DNA of 64,000 nucleotides from Paraperlucidibaca baekdonensis (GTDB lineage: Bacteria > Pseudomonadota > Gammaproteobacteria > Pseudomonadales > Moraxellaceae): assembly GCF_003387535.1 (NCBI RefSeq), contig NZ_QUNR01000002.1, forward strand, positions 2,827-66,826, given 5' to 3'. Each line of letters opens with the position of its first letter. Within the stretch, counting starts at the first letter, position 1. A program made the translations under genes and the position numbers. This document shows positions 49,482 to 58,414 of this stretch, piece by piece. The notes below the pieces were generated by a model, which was not told the origin of the DNA, ran no database searches, and was given only the letters and a program-made list of their open reading frames with translations.

Positions 49482-50654
49482 ATGCGTTTATCTGACTACT
49501 GCTCCGATGCCGAATGGGCAAAAATTAAGAAAGTGGCCGACGGCAAAGAGACGCCGTTTCTGGTCGTCGATCTCGAAATCATCAAGCAAAAATACGTTGA
49601 GCTCACTAACTGCTTCCCGAAAGCCAAGGTGCATTATGCGCTGAAGGCAAACCCCGGCCAGCCAGTGATCGACCTGCTGCGTGACTTAGGTTCGAACTTT
49701 GACTGCGCGTCGATGTTTGAGCTCAGCAAAGTGCTGGACTCTGGCGTATCGCCCGATCGCGTCAGCTATGGCAACACCATCAAAAAGGCCGCGCATGTGA
49801 AGTGGGCCTACGAGCAAGGCATCCGTTTATTTGCCACTGACTCGAAAGCTGACTTGCAGAATATTGCCGAGTACGCGCCGGGCTCGAAAATTTTCGTGCG
49901 CATCCTGGTGGAAGGCGGAGAGACCGCCGAGTGGCCCTTGTCGCGTAAATTTGGTTGCCACCCCGATATGGCCATTGATTTGCTCGTGCAAGCCAAAAAC
50001 CAAGGCTTGATTCCTTACGGCATCTCTTTCCATGTTGGCTCGCAGCAAAAAGACATTGCTGTTTGGGATGCGGCGCTGTCGAAAGTGAAGTACATGTTTG
50101 ACTGGATGAAGTTCGAGGAAGAAGTCGAGCTGAAAATGATCAATATGGGCGGCGGCTTCCCGGCCAACTATATTTCTGAGGTCAACCCCATCAATATCTA
50201 TGCGCAAGAAATTCTGCGCTATTTGCATGATGACTACGGCGATGACGCGCCCGAAATCATCCTTGAGCCCGGTCGCTCCTTAGTTGGCGAGTCCGGTGTA
50301 CTGGTATCGGAAGTGGTGCTGATTTCGCGTAAGTCACGCACCGACTTAAAGCGTTGGGTCTATACCGACGTGGGCTTATTCCAAGGCCTGATGGAAACCA
50401 TGGGTGAGTCGATCAAGTACCCGATCTACACCGAAAAAATGGATGAAAGCGACAATAAAGAGGGCAGTGTGGTGTTGGCAGGTCCAACTTGCGACTCCAC
50501 CGATATCATGTATGAGAACGTCGGCTATCACTTGCCGATGAGCTTGGCTCCGCGCGATCGTCTGTACTGGATGACCACGGGCGCCTACACCAACTCCTAC
50601 AGCTCGGTTGAGTTCAACGGCTTCCCGCCGCTGCAAACCTACTACGTCAGCTAA
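49482..50654 (+). CDS. speC: Ornithine decarboxylase, alanine-racemase-fold type
   Basis: PLP enzyme making putrescine from ornithine, of the eukaryote-like fold III family found in Pseudomonas SpeC. It has 390 residues from ATG 49482 with AAGGA at 49468-49472. A longer frame adds 18 unsupported residues. PLP lysine is Lys55 in YALKANP. HVGSQQ, the Gly-rich MINMGGGFPA, EPGRSLVGE and the active-site Cys337 in GPTCDSTD follow. The last motif favours ornithine (or lysine) over diaminopimelate. The 170-base upstream gap shows no gene and no clear terminator. The stop overlaps the convergent antiporter gene by eight bases. Confidence 0.9.
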   Translation: MRLSDYCSDAEWAKIKKVADGKETPFLVVDLEIIKQKYVELTNCFPKAKVHYALKANPGQPVIDLLRDLGSNFDCASMFELSKVLDSGVSPDRVSYGNTIKKAAHVKWAYEQGIRLFATDSKADLQNIAEYAPGSKIFVRILVEGGETAEWPLSRKFGCHPDMAIDLLVQAKNQGLIPYGISFHVGSQQKDIAVWDAALSKVKYMFDWMKFEEEVELKMINMGGGFPANYISEVNPINIYAQEILRYLHDDYGDDAPEIILEPGRSLVGESGVLVSEVVLISRKSRTDLKRWVYTDVGLFQGLMETMGESIKYPIYTEKMDESDNKEGSVVLAGPTCDSTDIMYENVGYHLPMSLAPRDRLYWMTTGAYTNSYSSVEFNGFPPLQTYYVS

Positions 50655-52455
50655 TCTCGCTGTCGTTTTGCTCCGATGCGCCGCGTCGTTTGGCGGCGCG
50701 CGCATCGCTAGCAAATAGCTCTTCTAATTCCCGCATCGACTGCTTCGCGCTCGCGACTAACTCGGCTTCATCCTGATAGATCGCTTGTTGGCGAATCACC
50801 AAGTCTTCATCGTATTCACGAAAACGCTGCACGCCGGCTTTCGCGCTTGCGGCACTAAAACCAATGGCCTGTAGCACATCGCTGGCGAGCTCGAGGCTGC
50901 TGGCAAAGGTCTCGCGATGAATCAAGCTAACGCCCAAGTCCATTAAGCGGTAAGCGTGCATGCGATCGCGTGCGCGGGCATAAACTGGCGTATTGGGGAA
51001 GTGGCGGCGAATGAGTTTGGCGGTGTGTACCGACTCGTCGACATCATCAATAGCGAGCACAATGATCTTTGCTTTCGCCGCGCCAGCAGCCAGAAGCAGT
51101 GCATGTGAATCAGGCCGTCCGTAATAGACTTTGTTGCCAAACAGTCGCACAAAATCGACTTGCCGCGCGCTACTTTCCAACGCCACAAACGGGATGTGAT
51201 GGACACGCAAAACACGCGCCACGATCTGTCCAACGCGGCCAAAGCCGGCAATCAAGACATCGTGCTCATGGTTATCGGGCATGTCATCGAAGTCGCGCTC
51301 CTGCTTTTTGCCCCAGCGCGGCTCGAGTACGTGCTCCAAGAGTAAAAAACCAATGGGTGTCATGGCCATCGACAGCGTCACGGTGAGCACCAGCATTTCG
51401 CCAAGATGGCGCTCCAGCAGCCCAACGGCCACGGCAGTCGTGAAGACAATAAATGCGAATTCACCGCCTTGCGGTAGCGTCACGGCCAAGCGAATGGCCG
51501 TTTTCGTGTCGTTACCATTGAGTCGGCCGAGCAACCACAATATCGCGCCTTTCAGCAGCACCAATACGCCGGCACCCAGCAAAATGGTGCGAGCTTCTTG
51601 GCCGAGCAATGGCAGGTTAGCGGTCATGCCCACGGTCATAAAAAACAAGCCCAGCAATAAGCCTTTAAAAGGCTGAATTTGCGCCTCAAGTTCGTGGCGG
51701 TACTCGCTGTCGGCAAGCAGCACGCCGGCAATAAACGCACCCAATGATGCTGACAGGTGTATCTCGGTCATCAGCCAAGTCATGCCAACGATGATAAATA
51801 AGCCCAGACCGGTAAACAGCTCCGGCGTTTTGCTATTGGCAATAAAGCGAAACACCGGGCGCACCAGAAAGCGGCTGGCGAAAAACAAGGCGGCAAAGAC
51901 CGCAATAACGGGCAGCAGTTGCGGGCTGTTGATGACGCCGGCGCTATTGCCTGCCAGCAGCGGAATAATCGCCAGCAGCGGGATCACCGCGATATCTTGA
52001 AATAGCAAAATCGCAAATGCTTGGCGGCCATGCTTGGCGCTGAGTTGGTTCTTTTCTGCCAACAGCTGCAGGGCAAACGCGGTGGATGACATGGCCAGAC
52101 CCGCACCGACCACGAGGCTCACCGTTGGGCTTAAGCCCATGAGCCAGCACGGTAGCGCAATCGCAGCGGTGGTAATGAGTACTTGCGCGCTACCGAGGCC
52201 AAAGACCGAGCGTCTGAGCACCCAGAGGCGGCTAGGCTCGAGCTCTAGGCCGATCAAAAAGAGCAGCATCGCAATGCCGAAGTCAGCGATCTCAATGACA
52301 CCTTCCGTGTCGTGAATAGCACCAAGAATATGCGGCCCAATGAGCATGCCCGCGAGCATATAGCCGATCACCGAGGGCAGGCCAAGTCGGCGCGAAATTG
52401 GCACGATAATAAGTGCTGCTAAGAGCAGCCAGCTAATCGATGACACCGCGTGCAT
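50647..52455 (-). CDS. KefB/KefC-type K+/H+ antiporter (CPA2 with TrkA-N domain)
   Basis: Monovalent cation:proton antiporter-2 family protein, probably K+ efflux for pH or electrophile protection. It has 602 residues from ATG 52455 ([12 protein letters not shown]), with AGGAT upstream on the minus strand. A 13-codon longer frame is not supported. About 12 TM helices fill residues 1-385, including [10 protein letters not shown] and [15 protein letters not shown] cytosolic Rossmann RCK/TrkA-N domain follows ([15 protein letters not shown]). No KefF/KefG partner is adjacent. The ppa gene is divergent. Confidence 0.88.
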   Translation of the reverse strand: MHAVSSISWLLLAALIIVPISRRLGLPSVIGYMLAGMLIGPHILGAIHDTEGVIEIADFGIAMLLFLIGLELEPSRLWVLRRSVFGLGSAQVLITTAAIALPCWLMGLSPTVSLVVGAGLAMSSTAFALQLLAEKNQLSAKHGRQAFAILLFQDIAVIPLLAIIPLLAGNSAGVINSPQLLPVIAVFAALFFASRFLVRPVFRFIANSKTPELFTGLGLFIIVGMTWLMTEIHLSASLGAFIAGVLLADSEYRHELEAQIQPFKGLLLGLFFMTVGMTANLPLLGQEARTILLGAGVLVLLKGAILWLLGRLNGNDTKTAIRLAVTLPQGGEFAFIVFTTAVAVGLLERHLGEMLVLTVTLSMAMTPIGFLLLEHVLEPRWGKKQERDFDDMPDNHEHDVLIAGFGRVGQIVARVLRVHHIPFVALESSARQVDFVRLFGNKVYYGRPDSHALLLAAGAAKAKIIVLAIDDVDESVHTAKLIRRHFPNTPVYARARDRMHAYRLMDLGVSLIHRETFASSLELASDVLQAIGFSAASAKAGVQRFREYDEDLVIRQQAIYQDEAELVASAKQSMRELEELFASDARAAKRRGASEQNDSEIS

Positions 52456-52566
52456 GATGATCCTAGTAGCAGAAATTGGCCTCAGTTTTACCATATTCGA
52501 CCACTGTCGCAGTGCAAATCTACTCAGCGGTTATGGCGAGGCTGCACGAAGAGGCGTTGGTCAGGC

Positions 52567-52572
52567 TATAAT
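52567..52572 (+). promoter_or_regulatory. Consensus -10 box upstream of ppa
   Basis: TATAAT matches the sigma70 -10 perfectly, 35 bases before the ppa ATG. The -35 is poor (CTGCAC at 52542-52547, 19-base spacing), so the promoter may need an activator. Confidence 0.5.
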
Positions 52573-52606
52573 GCGCGCGTTTTTCGCCCATTCGAGAGCA
52601 CCTGCT

Positions 52607-53131
52607 ATGAGCTACGCCCAAATCCCCGCTGGTAAAGACCTGCCCAACGACATTTATGTGGTCATTGAGATCCCCGCCAATCACGCACCAATCAAATACG
52701 AAATCGACAAAGATGCCGACGCGTTATTTGTTGACCGCTTTGTTGGCACGGCCATGTTTTACCCCGCGAACTATGGCTACATTCCCAATACGCTCTCTGA
52801 AGATGGCGATCCGCTCGATGTCTTAGTGGTGACCCCGCACCCCGTGGTGCCAGGCGCAGTTATTCGTGCGCGTCCCATCGGTATGTTGATGATGGAAGAT
52901 GAGTCCGGCGTTGATGCCAAACTCATTGCTGTGCCGCATGCCAAGCTCTCGCCGCTTTATAACGATGTCCATGAGCACAGCGACCTGCCCGAGCTGTTAT
53001 TGCGCCAGATCGAGCATTTCTTCACGCATTACAAAGACTTGGAATCCGGCAAATGGGTGAAAATCATGGGCTGGGAAAATGCCGATGCCGCTCGCACGGA
53101 AATTATGAAGTCGCTAGAAGCCGCTAAGTAA
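52607..53131 (+). CDS. ppa: Inorganic pyrophosphatase
   Basis: Soluble family I pyrophosphatase that hydrolyses PPi and pulls biosynthetic reactions forward. It has 174 residues from ATG 52607 ([18 protein letters not shown]), near the 176 of E. coli. A frame opening 51 codons earlier overlaps the divergent antiporter and the -10 box and is rejected. The metal-binding signature DGDPLDVLV is present near 65-73, with the YGYIPNTL segment before it. A strong terminator follows. Confidence 0.97.
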   Translation: MSYAQIPAGKDLPNDIYVVIEIPANHAPIKYEIDKDADALFVDRFVGTAMFYPANYGYIPNTLSEDGDPLDVLVVTPHPVVPGAVIRARPIGMLMMEDESGVDAKLIAVPHAKLSPLYNDVHEHSDLPELLLRQIEHFFTHYKDLESGKWVKIMGWENADAARTEIMKSLEAAK

Positions 53132-53148
53132 TTCGCTTTTCTGTGCTT

Positions 53149-53189
53149 AAAAGCCCGCGATCTGGTGTTGCCAGCTCGCGGGCTTTTTT
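53149..53189 (+). terminator. Terminator after ppa
   Basis: AAAAGCCCGCGA (53149-53160) pairs with TCGCGGGCTTTT (53176-53187) around an inner CTGG/CCAG stem, with six T at the end. Confidence 0.9.
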
Positions 53190-53228
53190 GTGAATGCTGA
53201 GTCACAAAAAATTAGCTCGCTTGGTCAG

Positions 53229-53241
53229 ATTGTCAGACAAT
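53229..53241. promoter_or_regulatory. 13-bp palindrome upstream of the repeat protein gene
   Basis: ATTGTC-A-GACAAT is a perfect palindrome in the 165-base gap between the ppa terminator and the 11-mer repeat gene. It could be a repressor site for that gene. A possible -10 (TATCAT, 53270-53275) lies downstream without a clear -35. Confidence 0.3.
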
Positions 53242-53354
53242 ATCCCTGTGTGCTTTCTGATCACCCCCCTATCATGGCGTCCAAGGAGATCGCTCTGCAT
53301 GTGCAGGATGAAGGTCTTCAAAACCAACCACCGTGAGTGAAAAGGAGCATCATT

Positions 53355-53756
53355 ATGGGCGAACTTAAAAATATCGTAACCGAGCAACAAGACATTCTGG
53401 TCCGCGTGAAAGACGCTGGTCGTCAAGCCGCTATGGCTGGCCTAGGCTTGCTCGAAGTGTTGAAAAGCGAAGGCGAGAAGCTGCAAGCACTTGACTTCAA
53501 TGCCAAAGCTGACGAATTAAAAGCTAAAGCAGTTGAAATCAAAGACAAGCTCGCTGCTATCGACGTGAAAGCCGAAGCCGACAAACTGCAATCGGTTGAC
53601 GTGAAAGCCAAAACCGAAGAATTGAAAGCCAAAGCATTGGAACTGAAAGGCAAGTTAGCTTCAGTCGATGCTAAAGCTGAACTCGATAAACTGCTGGCCG
53701 ACGTGCAGAAGCTGTTTAACGAGTTAGTGGCAAAAGGTGAAAAGCGCGCTGCTTAA
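53355..53756 (+). CDS. Amphipathic 11-residue-repeat helical protein
   Basis: 133 residues rich in Ala, Lys, Leu, Glu and Asp, with no Cys or Trp and no signal peptide. From about residue 46 to 120 the sequence falls into 11-residue units, grouped as two copies of about 33 residues: the segment with KADELKAKAVE and IKDKLAAIDVK is echoed by KTEELKAKALE and LKGKLASVDAK. Such repeats form amphipathic or coiled helices, as in group 3 LEA proteins, apolipoproteins and some phasin-like proteins. AAAGGAG (53341-53347) precedes ATG 53355. It is monocistronic with its own strong terminator. I cannot assign a function. Confidence 0.8.
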   Translation: MGELKNIVTEQQDILVRVKDAGRQAAMAGLGLLEVLKSEGEKLQALDFNAKADELKAKAVEIKDKLAAIDVKAEADKLQSVDVKAKTEELKAKALELKGKLASVDAKAELDKLLADVQKLFNELVAKGEKRAA

Positions 53757-53789
53757 TCCCGCGTGTGTTGAACAGTAATACCCTTTTTT

Positions 53790-53817
53790 GGGACGGCGCC
53801 AGCCGTCCCTTTTTTTT
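53790..53817 (+). terminator. Terminator after the repeat protein gene
   Basis: Perfect eight-bp GGGACGGC/GCCGTCCC stem, four-base loop, eight T. It separates the gene from the convergent GST-like gene. Confidence 0.92.
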
Positions 53818-53830
53818 GCCTGAAAATTCG

Positions 53831-54811
53831 CTAGGCCATCGCCTCGGCTAAGCCATTGAGGTAAGAGTCTGCGCGATCACGATCGCCATCGCTTAGTGCG
53901 TGCCAGCGAGACTGCAGCGTCAGCCACGATTTTGCGGGGTATTTTTGTGCTGTTTGGCTGAGCTCATGCCCCTGAATATGCACAGTAAAATGCTCGCCAT
54001 TAGCTGCGTGAGCTGCGTTGGCGCGCGCCCAGGGCAGGTAGGTGTGCAGTAGTAAGTGCTCAATAAATGGCACCAAGGTGCTGCTGAAGGCAGACCATTC
54101 TTGCGCCGTGTTTGTGGCGTGCGTGGCGCCACTCATGACCGCATCAACCCAGCGGTGGATATGCCCAAGCTTGGCCAGACGTGCACGAGGCGTTGGGTCG
54201 GACAGTAGCTGAAAAAACATGCTGGCAAGTCCGAAGTCGGCAAATGACAGGGTATTGCCAAAGATAAATGCCTGCTCAGCGAGATGCTGGTCGAGACGCA
54301 AGGCCGTTTCGTCGAGCTGCGCTTCTAAGGCGTCGGCATTGGCGCTGGTGCAGCCGAGCGGTTCGCGCCGAGTCATCAAAAAAGCAGCAATTTTTTCTGC
54401 GTAGGCGCTAGGGTCTACGTCCGCGGCCACACTGGCGCTGGCAATGCGCATTGAGGCATCTAGGCGATCGGCTTCGTAGTTCCAGCGGTAGTGAAACATG
54501 GCTTTAACCAACCACTCATCGGCGGCCTCTTCCAGCGCGTAGGAGAGAAAGTTTTGCGCGGCGTCGGCAAGCGTTGCTGTCGGTATTGCGTGGGTCTGCT
54601 CTAAGTAGCTCATGATGGGCGTAGAGTCTTGCAGCGCCTGTCCTTCAGGGGTGACGAGCAGCGGAATGAGCGGTAGCTTGGCGTGTGCACGAAACGCGGC
54701 TTCGTTGCGCTGATTGCGCAATAGCCAGTCGTGCGCAAGGCCTTTGTAACGCATAAACGCGCGCACTTTGACAGAGTACGGCGAGACATCCATACCGAAA
54801 AGTTGATACAT
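53831..54811 (-). CDS. Glutathione S-transferase-fold protein
   Basis: 326 residues with an N-terminal thioredoxin-like GST domain. MYQLFGMDVSPYSVKVRAF places a Ser (Ser10 or Ser13) where the family's glutathione-activating residue lies, and LQDSTPIMSYLE gives the gamma-glutamyl-binding segment. An all-helical C-terminal domain contains NTLSFADFGLASMFFQL. It is about 100 residues longer than classical GSTs (about 210). The extra part is a C-terminal helical extension without a motif I know. Substrate unknown. It is divergent from the AdeT-like gene. Confidence 0.8.
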   Translation of the reverse strand: MYQLFGMDVSPYSVKVRAFMRYKGLAHDWLLRNQRNEAAFRAHAKLPLIPLLVTPEGQALQDSTPIMSYLEQTHAIPTATLADAAQNFLSYALEEAADEWLVKAMFHYRWNYEADRLDASMRIASASVAADVDPSAYAEKIAAFLMTRREPLGCTSANADALEAQLDETALRLDQHLAEQAFIFGNTLSFADFGLASMFFQLLSDPTPRARLAKLGHIHRWVDAVMSGATHATNTAQEWSAFSSTLVPFIEHLLLHTYLPWARANAAHAANGEHFTVHIQGHELSQTAQKYPAKSWLTLQSRWHALSDGDRDRADSYLNGLAEAMA

Positions 54812-54930
54812 AAAATCGCCTATATTCCGATAACTGGTTGGCCTTAGGCTATGAGGTTTCAGCCATCTATGGAATAGTCGATTTGGCCTTGTTGCTATGC
54901 AGGGCGTAATAGCTATTCAGGATGAAGCGT

Positions 54931-55917
54931 ATGAAAAAAATAATACCCGCTCTGTTGCTCAGTGCAGCAGCCAGCACAGGTGCTCAAGCACAAACCTTTT
55001 GTATGTATGACCCCGTGGGGGCGCAGGGCTCAGCGTTTGCGCTAGCCAAAGATTATGCGCTTGTCGCGAAATCATGGGGCGCCAACTTGGAGCTCAAGGC
55101 CTACACGGATGAGCGCGTGGCGGCCGAAGACTTTAAAGCGGGGCAGTGCGACGGTGTCGGCATTACGGGTCTGCGCGGCCGTCAGTTTAACGCCTATGTT
55201 GGCAGCATCGATTCGATTGGTGCCGTGCCGTCTTATGATCACTTACGTACCGTGATTCAAGTGCTGGCAGCACCGGCCAGTGAAAAGGCCATGCTCAACG
55301 GTCAATACGAAGTGGCGGGTATTTTCCCATTAGGCGCGGCCTATGTATTCGTGCGTGATCGCGCCATTGATTCGATTGAAAAAGCCGCCGGCAAAAAAAT
55401 CGCGGTACTCGACTTTGATAAGTCTCAAGCGCGCATGGTGCAACAGCTTGGTGCACAGCCGGTGGCATCTGATATCACTAATTTCACGGCCAAGTTTAAT
55501 AATGGCCAGGTCGATATTGTGGTGGCACCCGGTATCGCCTTTAAGCCCTTTGAGATGTACAAGGGCTTAGGCACGAAAGGTGCGATTTATCGCTTTCCGT
55601 TGGTGCAGCTTACCGGCAACCTGATCATTCGCCCCGATCGCTTCCCAGAAGGCTTTGGCGCGAAATCACGTAAATATATTTTGTCGCAAATGCCCACCGC
55701 GCAACGCACCATCCAGCAGGCTGAAGACGGTATTGACGAAAAGTACTGGTTAGATTTGACTGCAGCCGATAAAGCCAAGTACACCTTGATGATGACCGAG
55801 GCTCGTGTGCAAATGACCAAAGACGGCTTTTACGACAAGAAGATGATGAACTTGTTGAAAAAGATCCGTTGCAAATATAACGCCGCTGCTGCTGAGTGTG
55901 CCAATAACATTGAATAA
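54931..55917 (+). CDS. AdeT-like periplasmic solute-binding protein
   Basis: 328-residue exported protein with a signal peptide (cut after TGAQA, about residue 20). The sequence resembles the AdeT1/AdeT2 putative solute-binding family: QTFCMYDPVGAQG start, DERVAAEDFKAGQCDGVGITGLRGR, FNNGQVDIVVAPG, and two Cys near the C terminus (RCKY...ECANN). The fold is like TRAP DctP binding proteins. AGGATGA before ATG 54931 favours this start over one three codons upstream. No transporter membrane genes are adjacent. The ligand is unknown. Confidence 0.8.
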   Translation: MKKIIPALLLSAAASTGAQAQTFCMYDPVGAQGSAFALAKDYALVAKSWGANLELKAYTDERVAAEDFKAGQCDGVGITGLRGRQFNAYVGSIDSIGAVPSYDHLRTVIQVLAAPASEKAMLNGQYEVAGIFPLGAAYVFVRDRAIDSIEKAAGKKIAVLDFDKSQARMVQQLGAQPVASDITNFTAKFNNGQVDIVVAPGIAFKPFEMYKGLGTKGAIYRFPLVQLTGNLIIRPDRFPEGFGAKSRKYILSQMPTAQRTIQQAEDGIDEKYWLDLTAADKAKYTLMMTEARVQMTKDGFYDKKMMNLLKKIRCKYNAAAAECANNIE

Positions 55918-55930
55918 GCAGTAGACGTAT

Positions 55931-55961
55931 AAAAAATGCCCGCTTCATGCGGGCATTTTTT
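55931..55961. terminator. Bidirectional terminator
   Basis: Perfect 13-bp stem AAAAAATGCCCGC/GCGGGCATTTTTT with loop TTCAT. It ends the AdeT-like gene on plus. On minus it touches the stop codon of the nuclease gene and can end that too. Confidence 0.92.
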
Positions 55962-56476
55962 TAGTGCGCGGCGCGCCATTGCCAGGGCGGAATGCGTTCG
56001 GGTGCTGGCAAGGCCCATAAGCCACGTTTGTGACGGCGAGCATCGGCTTCCAGATCAAGCAGTTCGGGGCGCTTCAGGTAGCGTCGATAGACCCAGGCAT
56101 GGCCCGCTTGCACCAACTCCGCATTCACATCGCGCCCATCCACGTAGACAACGGCGACCACGCGACCATAACGGTCAATATCGTGCACGCTAAGGCTGAT
56201 GTCGCGACCGGCAACGCGCGACGATAGCGCTCGCTGGGCCTGCGCCCCCCACGGCTGCTTGCGTTCTGGTGTATCGATTTCTGCTAAGCGAATACGCTGT
56301 TTCTGATGCTCAGGCGTCAGAATAGTCACGGTGTCGCCATCGCTGACCTTGATCACTCGACCGGCGGGCGTGCCACGCGCGGAGGTGTCATCGTCTGATG
56401 CACGAGGTGCGGCATTGCCGCAGGCACTGAGCGCGGCAACCAGCACCAACAAAATAAAGCGATAGGGTGCGCGCAT
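55961..56476 (-). CDS. Thermonuclease-like (SNase) lipoprotein
   Basis: Secreted staphylococcal-nuclease-family protein. It has 171 residues from ATG 56476, preceded by CAGGT on minus. A signal with lipobox LSAC puts the lipidated Cys at residue 19. The catalytic OB-fold includes VSDGDTVTI, IRLAEIDTPERKQPWG and DRYGRVVAVVYVDGRDVNAELVQAG, with the family Arg and Glu present. It should cut nucleic acid at the envelope. A frame eight codons longer would dilute the signal peptide. Confidence 0.9.
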   Translation of the reverse strand: MRAPYRFILLVLVAALSACGNAAPRASDDDTSARGTPAGRVIKVSDGDTVTILTPEHQKQRIRLAEIDTPERKQPWGAQAQRALSSRVAGRDISLSVHDIDRYGRVVAVVYVDGRDVNAELVQAGHAWVYRRYLKRPELLDLEADARRHKRGLWALPAPERIPPWQWRAAH

Positions 56477-56545
56477 AAATACCTGGCAGATAGATAGCAA
56501 AAAACCAGCGCAAGGGCTGGTTTTAAGCGTGCCATGAAGGCGATA

Positions 56546-56622
56546 TGGTGGCTACAGCTGGACTTGAACCAGCGACCCCAGCATTATGAATGCTGTGCTC
56601 TAACCAGCTGAGCTATGTAGCC
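56546..56622 (-). tRNA. metT: tRNA-Met (CAT), elongator type
   Basis: A 77-nt cloverleaf with encoded CCA. The acceptor GGCTACA pairs with TGTAGCC. The anticodon CAT (56586-56588 on the complement) sits in loop TTCATAA closed by CAGCA/TGCTG. The acceptor and D-arm match elongator tRNA-Met rather than initiator, which lacks the first acceptor pair, or tRNA-Ile2. It stands alone between the nuclease and SulP genes. Confidence 0.93.
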
Positions 56623-56685
56623 AAATAGGCGGCGAATGTTAGATTTCAGCGCCCATAGTGTCAAGCCTATGCAGCGCCCGTTTTA

Positions 56686-58404
56686 TTAATTTGTAGCACT
56701 TTTTTGCGATTCGCCGAGTAAATGATCAACGGCTGCCTGTGTCGATAAATGAATGTGCGAATTGCCCAATGTATTGAGCAGTGCCGTACCGGCTAAGCGG
56801 TCCATCACGGGGCCTTTAATTTCCGCCACATGCAATGTCATACCGGCATCGCCGAGCCCTTGCGCCAGGCTTTCGAGCATCTCCAAGCCACTGGCATCAA
56901 TGTTGCCCACGCCAGATAGTACCAGCACCATGTGCTCAGCCTCAGCGGCTTGCGCAATTAAGTCCATGAGCTGACGCTCAATAGCTGGGGCATTGGCAAA
57001 ATAGATATTCTCATCAATGCGGACCAGCAATAATGCCGGCCACGTGGTGACGCTGTGGCGGTGGATATTGCGATAATGCTCACTGCCAGAGACTTGGCCA
57101 ATCACGGCAATGTGTGGGTCGCTGGTGCGCTGCAAATACAGGCCAATCGCCAGCGCCATACCCAGCAATAAGCCTGGCTCAATGCCAAATGCCAAGACGC
57201 CAAGCAGCGTACCGAGCTGGGCTAGCCCGTCGCGACGATCATAGCGCCAGGTGCGCCAGAGGCTTTTGAAGTCAATGAGCTGCGTGACGGCAACAACCAC
57301 AATCGCAGCCAATACCAGCTTTGGTAACGGCGCTAAAATATCGGTTAGCGCAAAGGCCGCCAAGGCGACCCACGTCGCGGTAATAATGGCGGCCAGCTGC
57401 GTGCGCGCGCCGGCGTCAAAGTTCACCATGGAGCGTGAAAAACCACCGGCTACAGGCATGCCACCAGCAATCGCGGCACTCATATTGGTTGCGCCCAGAG
57501 CCAGCAGCTCTTGGTCTGGATTAATACGCTCGCGCCGCCGAATCGCGAGGATTCTCGCGACCGACAGGCTTTCCACATAGCCAATAATGGCAATCAGTAA
57601 CGCCGAGCCGATCAGCCCCTGCCAGCCATCGAGCCAGAGAAAGCTGATGGATAATGGCGGCAGGCCTTGTGGAATATCGCCAACCACGGCGACATAGCGT
57701 GCGCCATCGACGTGACTGGAGATCAGCAGGGCGCTCGCGACAATGACCAGTGGCATCATGCGTGTGGCTAAGGTGGCGAGTGGCGCTGACAGGCCAATGG
57801 CGCGCAGCCAGCCGGCGAGGCGAAAGCGGCCAATCAAGAGCAGCGTGATGGTTGCCGCCGCTGCCGCTACAACGCTGAGCTGTGTGTCATTAAGGCGTGG
57901 CGTGATATCGATAATGAAGCTGAAAAATGCCGCCTGCCGATCACCATTGACTCCCGTGAGTGCTGGAATTTGTGTGCCAATAATGGTGATTGCCGCGGCG
58001 GTGCTAAAGCCGCTCAGCACTGGATGGCTGACAAAGTACGACAACCAGCCTAGGCGCATAAAGCCAAACAGCAGCAAAAAGCCGCCAGACAGCAGCGCCA
58101 GCCACAAGGCGCCTGCCAAGGCGCGCGCGCTATCGCCATCAGCAAATTGCTGCAAGGCACTGGCGACCATGACCGCGGCTACGGCCACAGGGCCGACGGC
58201 GAGCGTTCGGCTACTGCCCATCAGTGCATAAATGAGTGGTGGCAGCACGCTGGCGTAGAGCCCGACTTCCGGCGGTAGGCCGGCGAGCAGGGCGTAGGCG
58301 AGCGCTTGGGGAACCAATAAAATCGCGGTGATGGTGCCGGCGAGGGCATCATCGCGAAGGTCGGCTCGACGGTAGTGCTGCAGCCAAGCAGGTAAAAGGC
58401 GCAT
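56686..58404 (-). CDS. SulP/SLC26 anion transporter with STAS domain
   Basis: 572-residue inner-membrane transporter. The SulP core (about 20-420) includes GTITAILLVPQALAYALLAG, SRTLAVGPVAVAAVMVA and GGMPVAGGFSRSMVNFDAGA. A cytosolic STAS domain (about 440-560) contains RIDENIYFANAPAIERQ and LVLSGVGNIDASGLEML. It starts 10 bases after the stop of the persulfide-dioxygenase-like gene on the same strand, so the two form an operon divergent from the ArsR/SQR pair. Sulfite, sulfate or thiosulfate transport is inferred from that context. The family also moves bicarbonate and organic acids. Confidence 0.88.
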   Translation of the reverse strand: MRLLPAWLQHYRRADLRDDALAGTITAILLVPQALAYALLAGLPPEVGLYASVLPPLIYALMGSSRTLAVGPVAVAAVMVASALQQFADGDSARALAGALWLALLSGGFLLLFGFMRLGWLSYFVSHPVLSGFSTAAAITIIGTQIPALTGVNGDRQAAFFSFIIDITPRLNDTQLSVVAAAAATITLLLIGRFRLAGWLRAIGLSAPLATLATRMMPLVIVASALLISSHVDGARYVAVVGDIPQGLPPLSISFLWLDGWQGLIGSALLIAIIGYVESLSVARILAIRRRERINPDQELLALGATNMSAAIAGGMPVAGGFSRSMVNFDAGARTQLAAIITATWVALAAFALTDILAPLPKLVLAAIVVVAVTQLIDFKSLWRTWRYDRRDGLAQLGTLLGVLAFGIEPGLLLGMALAIGLYLQRTSDPHIAVIGQVSGSEHYRNIHRHSVTTWPALLLVRIDENIYFANAPAIERQLMDLIAQAAEAEHMVLVLSGVGNIDASGLEMLESLAQGLGDAGMTLHVAEIKGPVMDRLAGTALLNTLGNSHIHLSTQAAVDHLLGESQKSATN

Positions 58405-58414
58405 GGTGACGTGC

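Noticed and set aside
52454-52606. 51-codon N-terminal extension of ppa
   Set aside because: It covers the TATAAT promoter box and the start of the divergent antiporter gene. Pyrophosphatases begin at the later Met.
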